This document shows positions 24,825-34,065 of a stretch of DNA of 64,000 nt, piece by piece. The notes under the pieces are model-generated. The model was not told the origin of the DNA, did no database searches, and saw only the letters and a list, made by a program, of their open reading frames with translations. The stretch covers positions 1 to 64,000 of the forward strand of contig CANIBQ010000014.1 of the NCBI GenBank assembly GCA_947465645.1. The letters are read 5' to 3'. Source of the DNA: Acidobacteriota bacterium (GTDB lineage Bacteria > Acidobacteriota > Vicinamibacteria > Vicinamibacterales > UBA2999). Positions within the stretch are counted from its first letter, which is position 1. Each line of letters starts with the position of its first letter. The position numbers and the translations under genes were made by a program.

Positions 24825-26627
24825 CTACCCTATCGGCCTGAGCGGGATAAACGCGGCCTGCGCGCCGCTCTCCATCTGGACCGAATGCCCCTTCACCGGC
24901 GGCACGTCCTGAAAGAGGAAGTCCCACTTCCACCGCTCGGACGGGTTCGACGCCTGCAGCCAACTGCTCGCGGGCAGAGGCTGGGCGAAGCCGATCCGAT
25001 CGGCCTCGGCGTAGGGCCCGCCGGGCATCGCGGCCGCGAGCGCGCGGCGTACGTCTCCCGAGCTCTCGTAGGGCAGCGTCAAGCCCAGCACACGCGCCAG
25101 GTTCACGAGGATCTGCCAGTCTTCGAGCGCCTCGCCCGGAGGCGCCACTGCCCGCGAGGCGGCCTGCACGCGGCCCTGGTCGTTGGTGTAGATCGCGTTC
25201 TTCTCAACGTAGGCGGCGCCGGGTAGCACGAAGTCGGCTGCGTCGGTCAGCGGCGTGGCCACCACGCCCTGGACGATCAGCAACGCCAGCGTCCCGCTTC
25301 GCCGCGCGTCGATCAACCAGGAGACGTCGCCAATCGAACCTGCCGGACCAGGATCGATGACGTAGACCACCTTGACCTGACCGCCCTCGACGGCGGTCCG
25401 AAGCGCCTTCAGGTCCGGCAGCGCTTCGTTGCCCTTCCCGACCTCGAAGCCAAGATCGCGCGCGCCGTTGACGTTCGGCGCGTCGGTCGCGGGCACCTTG
25501 AACTTCGTACCGGGCGGCTGGGGTTTCTCGCTTCGCGTCCAGGTGATCGACACGGCCTTCGCCCCGTCCGCACCGAGCAGCCCCTCGACCAACTGCTTCA
25601 CGACAAACAAGTCTTCGGTGGACGCATGGGCCGACACCACGAACCGGACAGACCCGGCATCCGCCGATCCCGCTTCCTGGATCCGGTCGCGCAGGCGCGG
25701 CTCCACGTCATGCCATGACGCGGCTTCGAGCGCCTCGCCGCGGCGCATCATCGGGCGGCGGAGCCGCGTCTCGCCTTCGACCCAGTGGTAGTCGAAGCGT
25801 CCGATGTCGCACATCCAGTAGTTGTTGACGTCGGGGTTGAATCGCGGGGTCATGCGAATCAGGCGCGAGCCCCGGGCCCATTCGGGCTTGGCTTTCAGCC
25901 ACGAGCTCGTGTTGCAGCCCTTCGAGCACAGCGTGCAGATCGTGTCGACGACGCCGGGGTTATCCCACGGGCGGCTCTTGAACCGGTAGTCGCGAGTCGT
26001 GATCGCGCCGACCGGACAGACATCCATCAGGTTGCCGGAGATGAGCGAATGCACGCCCTGCTCCTGGAACGTGGCAATCTCGCTACCGTAGCCGCGATCG
26101 ACGATGTTGATCTGCGCGTCGGCGTCGATCTCCTTCATGAACCGGACGCACCGCGTGCACAGGATGCAGCGGTTGCGGTTGAGCATCAGGGTCGGCCCGA
26201 AGTCGACGTCGGCCTTCACGCCCTCGCCGTCGAACACGCGGCGCGGAAAATCCATGCGGCTCTCGGCCGGGCCGAACGTATACGAAAAATCCTGGAGCGG
26301 GCACTCGCCGCCCTTGTCGCACACCGGGCAGTCGAGCGGGTGGTTGACGAGGAGAAACTCGAACACGCCCGCGCGCGCCTCGACCACCTCGGCGTCGCGG
26401 GTCATGACGACCATGCCATCGGTGCAGGTCGTCGAACACGACGTCTGCAGCTTCGGCATCTTCTCGATCTTGACGATGCAGACGCGGCAGGAGCCGTCGA
26501 CGCTGATGCCGGGGTGATAGCAGTAGTACGGAACCGAAATGCCCGCTTCGATCGCGGCCTGGAGGACGGTTTTCCCCTTCTGAACGGTGATGGGGCGGCC
26601 GTCGATGGTCAGCGTAACCGTGTCCAT
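24825..26627 (-). CDS. nuoG: NADH-quinone oxidoreductase subunit G (NuoG-like)
   Basis: 600 residues. The N-terminal [2Fe-2S] domain has Cys36, 47, 50 and 64. A His-Cys3 cluster site reads HPLDCPVCDKGGEC near 95. A second 4Fe-4S segment is CILCTRC with CPVGA near 155-210, and CTLCSKGC begins the molybdopterin-oxidoreductase-like part near 232. The C-terminal region is degenerate as in other NuoG. It stands alone here, without other nuo genes; the neighbours are an M1-like protein and ccdA. A formate- or NAD-linked hydrogenase/dehydrogenase subunit is an alternative. Confidence 0.85.
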   Translation of the reverse strand: MDTVTLTIDGRPITVQKGKTVLQAAIEAGISVPYYCYHPGISVDGSCRVCIVKIEKMPKLQTSCSTTCTDGMVVMTRDAEVVEARAGVFEFLLVNHPLDCPVCDKGGECPLQDFSYTFGPAESRMDFPRRVFDGEGVKADVDFGPTLMLNRNRCILCTRCVRFMKEIDADAQINIVDRGYGSEIATFQEQGVHSLISGNLMDVCPVGAITTRDYRFKSRPWDNPGVVDTICTLCSKGCNTSSWLKAKPEWARGSRLIRMTPRFNPDVNNYWMCDIGRFDYHWVEGETRLRRPMMRRGEALEAASWHDVEPRLRDRIQEAGSADAGSVRFVVSAHASTEDLFVVKQLVEGLLGADGAKAVSITWTRSEKPQPPGTKFKVPATDAPNVNGARDLGFEVGKGNEALPDLKALRTAVEGGQVKVVYVIDPGPAGSIGDVSWLIDARRSGTLALLIVQGVVATPLTDAADFVLPGAAYVEKNAIYTNDQGRVQAASRAVAPPGEALEDWQILVNLARVLGLTLPYESSGDVRRALAAAMPGGPYAEADRIGFAQPLPASSWLQASNPSERWKWDFLFQDVPPVKGHSVQMESGAQAAFIPLRPIG

Positions 26628-26665
26628 AACCGGCCGATCATATCAACAATCCGCGGCCGGGCCCT

Positions 26666-29338
26666 CTAGCGCTCCTCGAAGTACGCCAGGGCGGCGGAGT
26701 CGCGGTTGATCTGCAGCCGCTTGACCACGCCCTCAATCGGAAGCTGCCGTTCGTTGACCCGATCGTCCAACTGGACGATGACGTCCTGCGACCGCCCGTC
26801 GGCGAATGTAAAGGTCACGGTGACCGGAAGCTCGAACACGGTGCCGCCGACCTGTTCGAAGCGCATGGTCACGGCGCTGCCGCCGATCGTCGCCGCATAC
26901 CGGATTCGCGGGATCTCGGCCTCGTAGATCCACCGCGCGAAGAACTTCTCCAGCGAGCGGCCCGATTCGGCCTCGAGCACCTGCCGCAGGTTCTCGGTGC
27001 TCGCCTTCTTGAAACGCTGCTCGGTGTAGAAGCGCCGCAGCCCTCTGAAGAATGCCTCGTCGCCGATGGTGCGCCGCAGCATGTGGAGGACCGCGGCGCT
27101 CTTGTTGTAGATGAGCGCGCGGAACACGCGCGAATTGCCCTTGATGTGGCCCAGCCGGTAGCCGAGGCTGATGGGGCCTTCGTCCGACTCAGCCAGCGCC
27201 CAGCGCCTGAATTGCCGCAGCATGTCGACGAACACCGCTTCGCCGCGCGCCTGCCGGGCGTATAACGCGGCGAAGTACTGCGCGAAGCCCTCACTCAACC
27301 ACTGCTCGTGGTAGTTGCGCCAGCCGACCGCCTGTCCCCACCACTGGTGCGCGAGCTCGTGGGCCACGAAGAATTCCGGAAAGCTCGGAAACGCCGCCGG
27401 GTCGTTTCGCCAGACCATGGGCGAGTACGGGAGCGGCTGGTTGACCACCGCGAAATACCCCGGGCTATGGCCCCCCGGCAAGTGATCTTCGACCAGGGCC
27501 ACCGTTGCCGCCCCGTACGGGGCGTCGCCCATCAGCCCGGCATAGAACCTGATGATGTTCAGCGCGTTGGCGAGCACGGCTCGGCCGGGACCCTGCTGCC
27601 GCGGGTTCGCATCCACGGCCACGCGAACCTGACTGCGTGAAGGCGTGCTGGTGTCCGGCAACGCAACGGTGACCTCGCCGACGCGTTCGAAACGGCTCAC
27701 GACCACCGCCAGGTAGCGGAGGGGGTCGGCGGCTCTGAACACGAATGCCTTGCCTTCGCCCGGCGACGTCAGCAGGTCCCGCAGCGTGACGTCGTTGTCG
27801 AGCCCCAGATCGCCGCTGGCGACGCACGTATAGCCAACCGGGACCGTGATGCGCATCGTGGCCGTCGCGTAATCCGACACCGTGTTCTGCGGGTACCAGA
27901 ACGTTCGATTGCTCAGCAGGAAATTGGGCTCTGGCGACATGAACGGCATATCTTCCTGGAACAGTGGCGCCGGTTGCCCCGGCTCGGCCACCTGCAGGGC
28001 TTCGACGTCCACCTCCTGCGGTTCCAGCCGTCCCGAGTACGCCACCAGCAATGTGAACTCTGTATCGCGCGTCAGCGTGAGCGGCAGACTCACGATGACG
28101 GTGTTCTGGTTTCGAAGCCGCAACGGCAGCAGCCGGCCGTAGTCGGCGCTCACGACCCCCGTGACGACGAGGGAATCGGCAAGCCGCAGCGTCACCGACG
28201 AGAGCTGGCTGGCCTGGACCCGCAGTCGCATGCGGACAAGGCTGTCGATGAACTGCCGCTCCGGCGAGATCGTCGCCACGACGTTGTAGTCGAGCACGTC
28301 GTACTCCCTCTGCTCGTCCTCGTTGAAGGAGATGCTCGAGGTCGCACGCGCCGTCGAGGGATACGAGGCGATCGTCCGGCGCCGCTCCCGGTTGAACACG
28401 GTGACGTCTTCCGCCTGGCTGGAGGATCGGGAATAGGTGAGCGTGCCGTAGCGGTGGGTCCGAACCTCCGCCAGGAAGTCGCCGGGCGTCGGCAGCAGGT
28501 ACCACTGATCCAGGCTGAGCTCGGTGAGGTCGAGGTTGAACGACTTTGGCCCCTCGCGCGCGAACAGCTCCTGTGCGCGACGGAGCTGACGTGCGTTGAC
28601 CGCCACCGGGGCGAGGCTGCCCGTGACGCGCCGCTCGTACTCGGACGGATTCAGCCGGACGAAGGCGGCGTCGAAGGCGGCGGTCAGCGCCTCGCCGCCC
28701 GAGAAGATCCGGAGCTGTCCCTTCTCGGTGGCGGGGCCCGGCGAGAACTGCATGTCGCCGCGTCCGAGCAGCACCAGTCCGGTCACGCCGCTGTCGGTTT
28801 CCACGAGAAACACCGTGCCCTCATGCAACGTGAGGCGAAGGTCGTTGGCGGTGATCGACAGGTTGCGTGCAGCCATCTGCCTGGCGGGGTTGACCTCGAG
28901 CCGGTAGAGTCCCTCCAGCCGGGTCAGTCCCTGGCTGCCCGTGATGCGCCATGAATCCTCCGCGCCGTCTCTCACCTGGCGCACGTCCACGAGAGACGTG
29001 ATGATGCGGGCCTTCCCGACGGTTTCGATGAACCCCTCGATAATCAGGCGATAGCCGTCGCCGCGCGGTGCCGACTCCAGCGGCACGCGGTCGCGCTCGT
29101 GCATGACGACCCGTCGAACGTCAGGGCTTATGAGATCGCTGATGAAATCGGCGGATTGCTCAGGTGGGAGGCTGGCGTCGATCAGCAGCCGCAGCGCGGC
29201 TTCATCGCGGCTCTCCACCGCCTGCTGGAGGCGCGCCAGGAGCTGCGCGATTCCGTCAGGAGCCGGCGGTGCCTGGGCGTAAGAGCTGCTTGCGCACGCC
29301 GAGATACACGCGAGCAGCAGGACGAGCCGCGCTGTCAT
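26666..29338 (-). CDS. Secreted M1-family (gluzincin) metallopeptidase-like protein
   Basis: 890 residues with a signal peptide and a roughly 300-residue N-terminal part that I do not recognise. The catalytic domain starts near residue 330 and contains HELAHQWWG near 660, with the third zinc ligand Glu in WLSEGFAQY 18-19 residues later. The exopeptidase motif GAMEN, normally about 30-35 residues before HExxH, is replaced by GGHSPGYFAVV. A true aminopeptidase is therefore doubtful; an endopeptidase or tail-specific peptidase fold is possible. GAGG lies 6 nt before the ATG. It sits upstream of nuoG on the same strand, 38 bp apart. Confidence 0.85.
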   Translation of the reverse strand: MTARLVLLLACISACASSSYAQAPPAPDGIAQLLARLQQAVESRDEAALRLLIDASLPPEQSADFISDLISPDVRRVVMHERDRVPLESAPRGDGYRLIIEGFIETVGKARIITSLVDVRQVRDGAEDSWRITGSQGLTRLEGLYRLEVNPARQMAARNLSITANDLRLTLHEGTVFLVETDSGVTGLVLLGRGDMQFSPGPATEKGQLRIFSGGEALTAAFDAAFVRLNPSEYERRVTGSLAPVAVNARQLRRAQELFAREGPKSFNLDLTELSLDQWYLLPTPGDFLAEVRTHRYGTLTYSRSSSQAEDVTVFNRERRRTIASYPSTARATSSISFNEDEQREYDVLDYNVVATISPERQFIDSLVRMRLRVQASQLSSVTLRLADSLVVTGVVSADYGRLLPLRLRNQNTVIVSLPLTLTRDTEFTLLVAYSGRLEPQEVDVEALQVAEPGQPAPLFQEDMPFMSPEPNFLLSNRTFWYPQNTVSDYATATMRITVPVGYTCVASGDLGLDNDVTLRDLLTSPGEGKAFVFRAADPLRYLAVVVSRFERVGEVTVALPDTSTPSRSQVRVAVDANPRQQGPGRAVLANALNIIRFYAGLMGDAPYGAATVALVEDHLPGGHSPGYFAVVNQPLPYSPMVWRNDPAAFPSFPEFFVAHELAHQWWGQAVGWRNYHEQWLSEGFAQYFAALYARQARGEAVFVDMLRQFRRWALAESDEGPISLGYRLGHIKGNSRVFRALIYNKSAAVLHMLRRTIGDEAFFRGLRRFYTEQRFKKASTENLRQVLEAESGRSLEKFFARWIYEAEIPRIRYAATIGGSAVTMRFEQVGGTVFELPVTVTFTFADGRSQDVIVQLDDRVNERQLPIEGVVKRLQINRDSAALAYFEER

Positions 29339-29408
29339 TGACCCTCAAGGGCATTAGACGCCAACAACCGTGCCCTCCGCCACCACCACTATCGGCAGCG
29401 ACGCGGCT

Positions 29409-30599
29409 TCAGGCCCTGACCAGTATGCCGAGTTCGTGACCCACCTTGCGGAAGCAGTCGAGCGCGAAGACGAGCTGGTCGCGCGTGTGCGCGGCGGTGA
29501 CGATGGTGCGAACCCGGGCCCGGTCGCGCGCCACGGTTGGAAAGCCGATGCCCTGCGCGAAGACGCCTTCCTCGAACAGCCGGTCGGACAGTTTCATCGC
29601 CAAGGCGGCATCGCCGACGATCACCGGCGTGATAGGACTTTCGCCCGGCCCGATGTCGAAACCGAGCTCCTTCAAACCGCTCTTGAAGAACCGCGTGTTC
29701 TCCCACAGCCGATCGATGAGCTCCGGCTCGCTTTCCAGGACCTCGATGGCCGCCAGGCACGTCGCCGCCACCGACGGGGGGTGCGAGGTGGAAAACAGGA
29801 ACGGCCGGGCGCGGTGGCAGAGAAAGTCGATGAGGGCCCGCGACCCGGCGACGTACCCGCCAAGCGCCCCGATCGCCTTCGACAAGGTTCCGACCTGGAT
29901 GTCGACGCGGCCGTGCAACCCGAAGTGATCGACGGTGCCGCGGCCATTCTTCCCGAACACGCCGCTCGCGTGGGCATCGTCGACCATCATGATGCAGCCC
30001 TTCTCGTCGGCCAGGTCGCAGAGCGCTGGCAGAGCGCCGAGATCGCCGTCCATGCTGAAGACGCCGTCGGTGATGATCAGGGCGCGCTGGCCGCGGGGCA
30101 GTCCCTCGACGATCGCGCGGGCGGCGAGGGCATCGCGATGCGGGAACACCTTGATGGCCGCGCGGCTCAGCCGCGCCCCGTCGATGATGCTTGCGTGGTT
30201 GAGCTCATCGGAGACGATCACGTCGTCTCGTCCAAGGATTGACGAGACGGTACCCGCGTTCGCCGTGAACCCGCTCTGGAAGACAACGGCTGCTTCGGTG
30301 CGCTTGAATTCAGCCAGCTTGCGCTCGAGGGCCACGTGGATGTCCATGGTGCCGGCGATCGTGCGCACCGATCCCGAGCCGACGCCGAACCGTTCGATCG
30401 CCTCGATCGCCTTCTGGCGCAGCCTGGGGTGGGTCGTGAGGCCGAGATAGTTGTTTGAGGAAAGATTGACGACCGAGCGGTGATCGACGGACGTGTGCGC
30501 CGATTGCTCCCCGTCGAGGACGCGGAGGCGCCGGAAGAGGCCCTGTCCACGGAGGGAATTCAGCTCCTCGGCGAGGTATCCAAGCGGATCCTGGCGCAC
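29409..30599 (-). CDS. kbl: Kbl/BioF-family PLP acyltransferase (2-amino-3-ketobutyrate CoA ligase type)
   Basis: 396 residues, alpha-oxoamine synthase fold. Motifs: NLSSNNYLGLTTHPRL near residue 46, DELNHASIIDGARLS near 130, DDAHASGVFG near 205, and the PLP lysine in GTLSKAIGALGG near 240. The closing TAAHTRDQL matches glycine C-acetyltransferase more closely than BioF. Kbl splits 2-amino-3-ketobutyrate into glycine and acetyl-CoA in threonine breakdown. No threonine dehydrogenase (tdh) is nearby, so serine-palmitoyltransferase-like activity cannot be excluded. Start is GTG. Confidence 0.83.
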   Translation of the reverse strand: MRQDPLGYLAEELNSLRGQGLFRRLRVLDGEQSAHTSVDHRSVVNLSSNNYLGLTTHPRLRQKAIEAIERFGVGSGSVRTIAGTMDIHVALERKLAEFKRTEAAVVFQSGFTANAGTVSSILGRDDVIVSDELNHASIIDGARLSRAAIKVFPHRDALAARAIVEGLPRGQRALIITDGVFSMDGDLGALPALCDLADEKGCIMMVDDAHASGVFGKNGRGTVDHFGLHGRVDIQVGTLSKAIGALGGYVAGSRALIDFLCHRARPFLFSTSHPPSVAATCLAAIEVLESEPELIDRLWENTRFFKSGLKELGFDIGPGESPITPVIVGDAALAMKLSDRLFEEGVFAQGIGFPTVARDRARVRTIVTAAHTRDQLVFALDCFRKVGHELGILVRA

Positions 30600-30612
30600 G
30601 GCGCCAGTATAT

Positions 30613-30984
30613 CTACATCAGCAGGATCGCCACCCACGGCACGATGGCCACCGCGACGTAAAAGCCCGCGAGCAGGGCAACCGCCGCGTGAATTTCACCC
30701 AAATGCAGGCAGACGCCGAGTGCGCCGGCGACGCTCTTGGCGCCGACGAGCGCGGTGCCGTGTCCGTACGAGGCCATCAGGGCCGCGATCAGCGGGTTGG
30801 CCTCCACGCCGAGGCCATGCGTGCGGACCCCGATGTACGTGAAGATCCCGTCAAATAACTGGGCAAGCAGGAACGTGACGATGGCCACATCGCCAAACAG
30901 CGACCGGCGAAGCCGCGATTTCCACACTTTCGGCAGCGGATTGCCGAAAACTGAGCCGGGATCGAAGTACGCCGTGTGTGCCAT
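30613..30984 (-). CDS. DUF5658-like small membrane protein
   Basis: 123 residues with three hydrophobic segments (IVTFLLAQLFDGIFTYIGV, GTALVGAKSVAGALGVCL, and a C-terminal helix). The phrase QLFDGIFTYIGV...GVEANPLIAALM is the pattern of DUF5658 proteins. Function is unknown. It sits 13 bp before the kbl-type gene on the same strand, so the two may be co-transcribed. The ATG at 30984 is the only good start. Confidence 0.7.
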   Translation of the reverse strand: MAHTAYFDPGSVFGNPLPKVWKSRLRRSLFGDVAIVTFLLAQLFDGIFTYIGVRTHGLGVEANPLIAALMASYGHGTALVGAKSVAGALGVCLHLGEIHAAVALLAGFYVAVAIVPWVAILLM

Positions 30985-31024
30985 GCGTCCCTATGTCAGA
31001 CAACGGCAACTGGCGTACCAAACT

Positions 31025-33010
31025 TTAGCGGGGCAGCAGCAACAGGACGTCGCTGTCGTTGCGGAACACCTCGGTGGCGCCGAGCCGGCGCAGCGACGCC
31101 GACGTGTCGGTGCCCTCCTGGCCGAGGAACGCACCCTCGTGCACGATCGCGTGCGTGGCGCCACCCTGGCGCAACACGTCGAGCGACAAGTCGGGATGGC
31201 GGGGCAGCTCGCTCAGCGCAAACATCAGGCGACCGTAGCTGACTGGAAACAGACCACTGTAGCCGTTCAGGATCGGTCGCTGGTGCACAAGTGAGTAGTA
31301 CATCGCGCGCAGATCAAAGTCTGGATATCCAAGCGGAAGCTCCACGAGCACGCTGTCGGGCGGCAACCCCGCGGCGTGCCTGTAGATCTCGGGCGCACGG
31401 GCGGGCCTGTAGAGACGCGCCTCCGGCAGGTTGAACCTCGTTGTCGCCGACATGCCGTTCACGGTAAACGGGGCGATGGTCGCCTCCGCGAGAAACGCGA
31501 CGACGCATGCGGCAAGGATGACGCGCCCCAGGCGGCGTCCTGCGAGCCAGGCGGCTCCGTACCCGCCCAGCACGGACAGCATCAACACCACGATCATGCC
31601 GTAGCGAGCGGGCACGCGGAGCCCGCTGAACCCGGGCACGTACTCAAAGAGCAGCCGGTACGGCGCCACGAGATCCAGAGGACGACCGAGCGCGGCTGGT
31701 GACGGCCCAAGTGAGAGCCAGAACGCCGCCAGCAGCGCACACACGAAGAATCCGCGAGAGCGCATGAACGTGGCCGCGCGAGCGCGGGCGGCCGGCGACA
31801 ACAGCACGACCAGCGCCAGCAGGATCGCGGCACGCAGCAGCAGTTGACTGATGTTGCCGAGCCGGACCGGAAACAGCCAGAGGTCGATGGTGACGCGCCG
31901 CATGGTGAGCGCAATCACGGCGCCGGCGCCATGGAGCACCGCGAGGACCATGAGTAGCCCGACGACCCAACTCGCAACGTGCTCCGTGCTTGCGTGTGCC
32001 TCGCTCGTGTGTGGGGCGGGCCACGGCACCCCATCGCGCAGGCGCGACGGGGACCCCGCCCGAAGGCCCCACAGGAAGACGCCGGCAATCGCCAGCAAGA
32101 GGGGTATCGCCCCGGGAAACAGCTCGCCTTCGGCTTTCGGGTACGCCTGCGCCACGCCACCCCACAGACGCTGCTCAGAGAACGCGGTCGCGTACGAGTA
32201 GACATCGGCTGAGAATCGCGAGACCTCGGCAATCGTGCGCGCGCCCCATACTTCGTTGCGCAGTTGCGCATACGGCAGGAGGAACGGCGCCGTTGCGGCC
32301 ACAACCAGGACACCGGCGGCAAGCAATCGACTCCAGGTCTGCCGATCGCGGAGCAGACCGCGGCGCCAGACCTCCCACACCGCGTACAGGCCGGCGAAGG
32401 GCGAGAAGTAGAGCAGGTAATAGCCGCAGGACAGGTTCTGCGCGACCAGCGCAACCGATGCCCAGACGAGGGCCCGCACGCGCCGTGTTTCGAAATATCG
32501 CGTGAGCCCGTAGAACACGAACGGCATCCACTGCGACGACAACACCTGGACGTGGGATGACTGCGGAAGGCGATACGGCGCGAACGCAAACAGGAGGCCC
32601 GCGACGAAGCCGGCCAGCGCATTTCCGGTCAGCTCACGCACGAGCAAGTACATGCCGAGCCCGGAAAGGACGAACGTCGAGAGAAACACCAGGTTGTAAC
32701 AGAGGATCGGGTTGTCGCTGATCAGGTACACCGGCAGGATCTGGAGGGCCTGCGGGATCAGGTGCTCCGAGTACGCGAGCGTGAGCGGCGCGGGATGAAA
32801 GATGTTGGCGTCGAAGAAGGTCGCCAGCCGCGAGAGGTCCCCTCCGAGGATCGCGAGAATCTGCTCGCAATCCCAGGCCAGGATCCACATGTTGAGGACG
32901 GAATCCCCGAGATCCCAGGCGACATCCCGCCCGAGTCCGAGGGCGAGGGGCCAGGTCGCGGCGATCGTGATCGCGAGATACGCGGCCAGCGCGTGAGACG
33001 CGCGCTGCAT
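31025..33010 (-). CDS. Multispanning GT-C-like membrane glycosyltransferase candidate
   Basis: 661 residues with at least eleven hydrophobic segments. The first loop reads WDLGDSVLNMWILAW, where the Asp pair is placed as in GT-C glycosyltransferases that use polyprenyl-linked sugars. The C-terminal 170 residues are soluble and probably periplasmic (VLVELPLGYPDFDLRAMYYS). No donor or acceptor can be named. Its ATG overlaps the stop of the AI-2E gene by one base. The YfhO-type membrane family is an alternative. Confidence 0.65.
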   Translation of the reverse strand: MQRASHALAAYLAITIAATWPLALGLGRDVAWDLGDSVLNMWILAWDCEQILAILGGDLSRLATFFDANIFHPAPLTLAYSEHLIPQALQILPVYLISDNPILCYNLVFLSTFVLSGLGMYLLVRELTGNALAGFVAGLLFAFAPYRLPQSSHVQVLSSQWMPFVFYGLTRYFETRRVRALVWASVALVAQNLSCGYYLLYFSPFAGLYAVWEVWRRGLLRDRQTWSRLLAAGVLVVAATAPFLLPYAQLRNEVWGARTIAEVSRFSADVYSYATAFSEQRLWGGVAQAYPKAEGELFPGAIPLLLAIAGVFLWGLRAGSPSRLRDGVPWPAPHTSEAHASTEHVASWVVGLLMVLAVLHGAGAVIALTMRRVTIDLWLFPVRLGNISQLLLRAAILLALVVLLSPAARARAATFMRSRGFFVCALLAAFWLSLGPSPAALGRPLDLVAPYRLLFEYVPGFSGLRVPARYGMIVVLMLSVLGGYGAAWLAGRRLGRVILAACVVAFLAEATIAPFTVNGMSATTRFNLPEARLYRPARAPEIYRHAAGLPPDSVLVELPLGYPDFDLRAMYYSLVHQRPILNGYSGLFPVSYGRLMFALSELPRHPDLSLDVLRQGGATHAIVHEGAFLGQEGTDTSASLRRLGATEVFRNDSDVLLLLPR

Positions 33011-34056
33011 CAGTCGGCCGAGGAGGCGTCGGGCACGGCTTCCTCGAACAGCACCTGGAGGATGGCCGCCGTCGGGATCGCGAGAATCGCGCCGACGATA
33101 CCGAGCAGGGATCCGCCGAACAGCAACGCGATGATCACGAAGCTCGCGTTGATGCCGAGCTGCCGCGACATCACCTTCGGCACGAGCACATGGTTCTCGA
33201 GCTGCTGCTGGGCGAAGAAGAACACCGCCACGCCGAGCGCCATCGTCGGCGACACCGAGAACGCCACCGCGATCGCCGGCACCGCAGCGAGGATCGGCCC
33301 GACGATCGGAATGAGTTCACCGACAGCGGCGATCAGCGCCAGCACGTAGAAATACGGCACGCCGATGAGGAACAGTCCGATGGCCGCGCTGCCGCCGATG
33401 ATTCCGCCGAGGAGAAGCTGTCCGCCGAGCCACGCGCTCACCTTGTGTGACACCCGGGCCGAGGCGTCTTCCACGCGCGCCCGCTCGCGTCGCGGGAATA
33501 TCCGCACGAACGACGTGACGATCGCGTTCGACTCCAGCAGCAGGTAAAACGCGAGGATCAGGATCGTGACGATGCCGAAGATGCCACCGACGAAGCCCCA
33601 CACCGCGCCGACGATGGTGCCGACGGTGTCGGTGCCGTTTCCCGGCGCCTGCGCCACGGCCTCGCGAACGCTCAGCTCACGGCTGAGCAGCCCCCGATCG
33701 ATCAACCACACCTGCGCCCGGTGGAGCATGTCGGGAAACGCCGCCCAGAGCGCGCGCGCCTGGTCGATGAGCGGCGGGATCACCAGCAGACCGACACCGA
33801 CGATGACGCCGATGAAGCATACGTAGATGACGAGGATGGCGGCCCATCGAGGCATCGGCTTTGATGTGCCCGGGAGCTTCCTGCGCTGGAGCCGCGCCAC
33901 CAGCGGTGCGAGCCCGATTGCGACGAGGGCGCTGACGTACACCAGGAGGATGGCGTCGCGCGTGAGAAAGAGCGCCCAACCTACGGCGATCGTGACCGCG
34001 AAGCCGACGAGAGCGTAGCGGATGAGCGCCCGCGGCGCGTCTGGTCTGGCTGTCAC
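33010..34056 (-). CDS. AI-2E/PerM-family transporter
   Basis: 348 residues. Two N-terminal hydrophobic segments, a soluble loop (about 90-160), and a C-terminal block with PIVGPILAAVPAIAVAFSVSP and VLVPKVMSRQLGINASFVIIALL, the pattern of the AI-2E exporter family. The family includes sodium/proton antiporters and putative autoinducer exporters; this sequence cannot separate them. The start is GTG, 9 bp after the aminotransferase stop on the same strand, so the group 34066-35292, 33010-34056 and 31025-33010 likely forms an operon. Confidence 0.9.
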   Translation of the reverse strand: MTARPDAPRALIRYALVGFAVTIAVGWALFLTRDAILLVYVSALVAIGLAPLVARLQRRKLPGTSKPMPRWAAILVIYVCFIGVIVGVGLLVIPPLIDQARALWAAFPDMLHRAQVWLIDRGLLSRELSVREAVAQAPGNGTDTVGTIVGAVWGFVGGIFGIVTILILAFYLLLESNAIVTSFVRIFPRRERARVEDASARVSHKVSAWLGGQLLLGGIIGGSAAIGLFLIGVPYFYVLALIAAVGELIPIVGPILAAVPAIAVAFSVSPTMALGVAVFFFAQQQLENHVLVPKVMSRQLGINASFVIIALLFGGSLLGIVGAILAIPTAAILQVLFEEAVPDASSAD

Positions 34057-34065
34057 GCGCGACTG

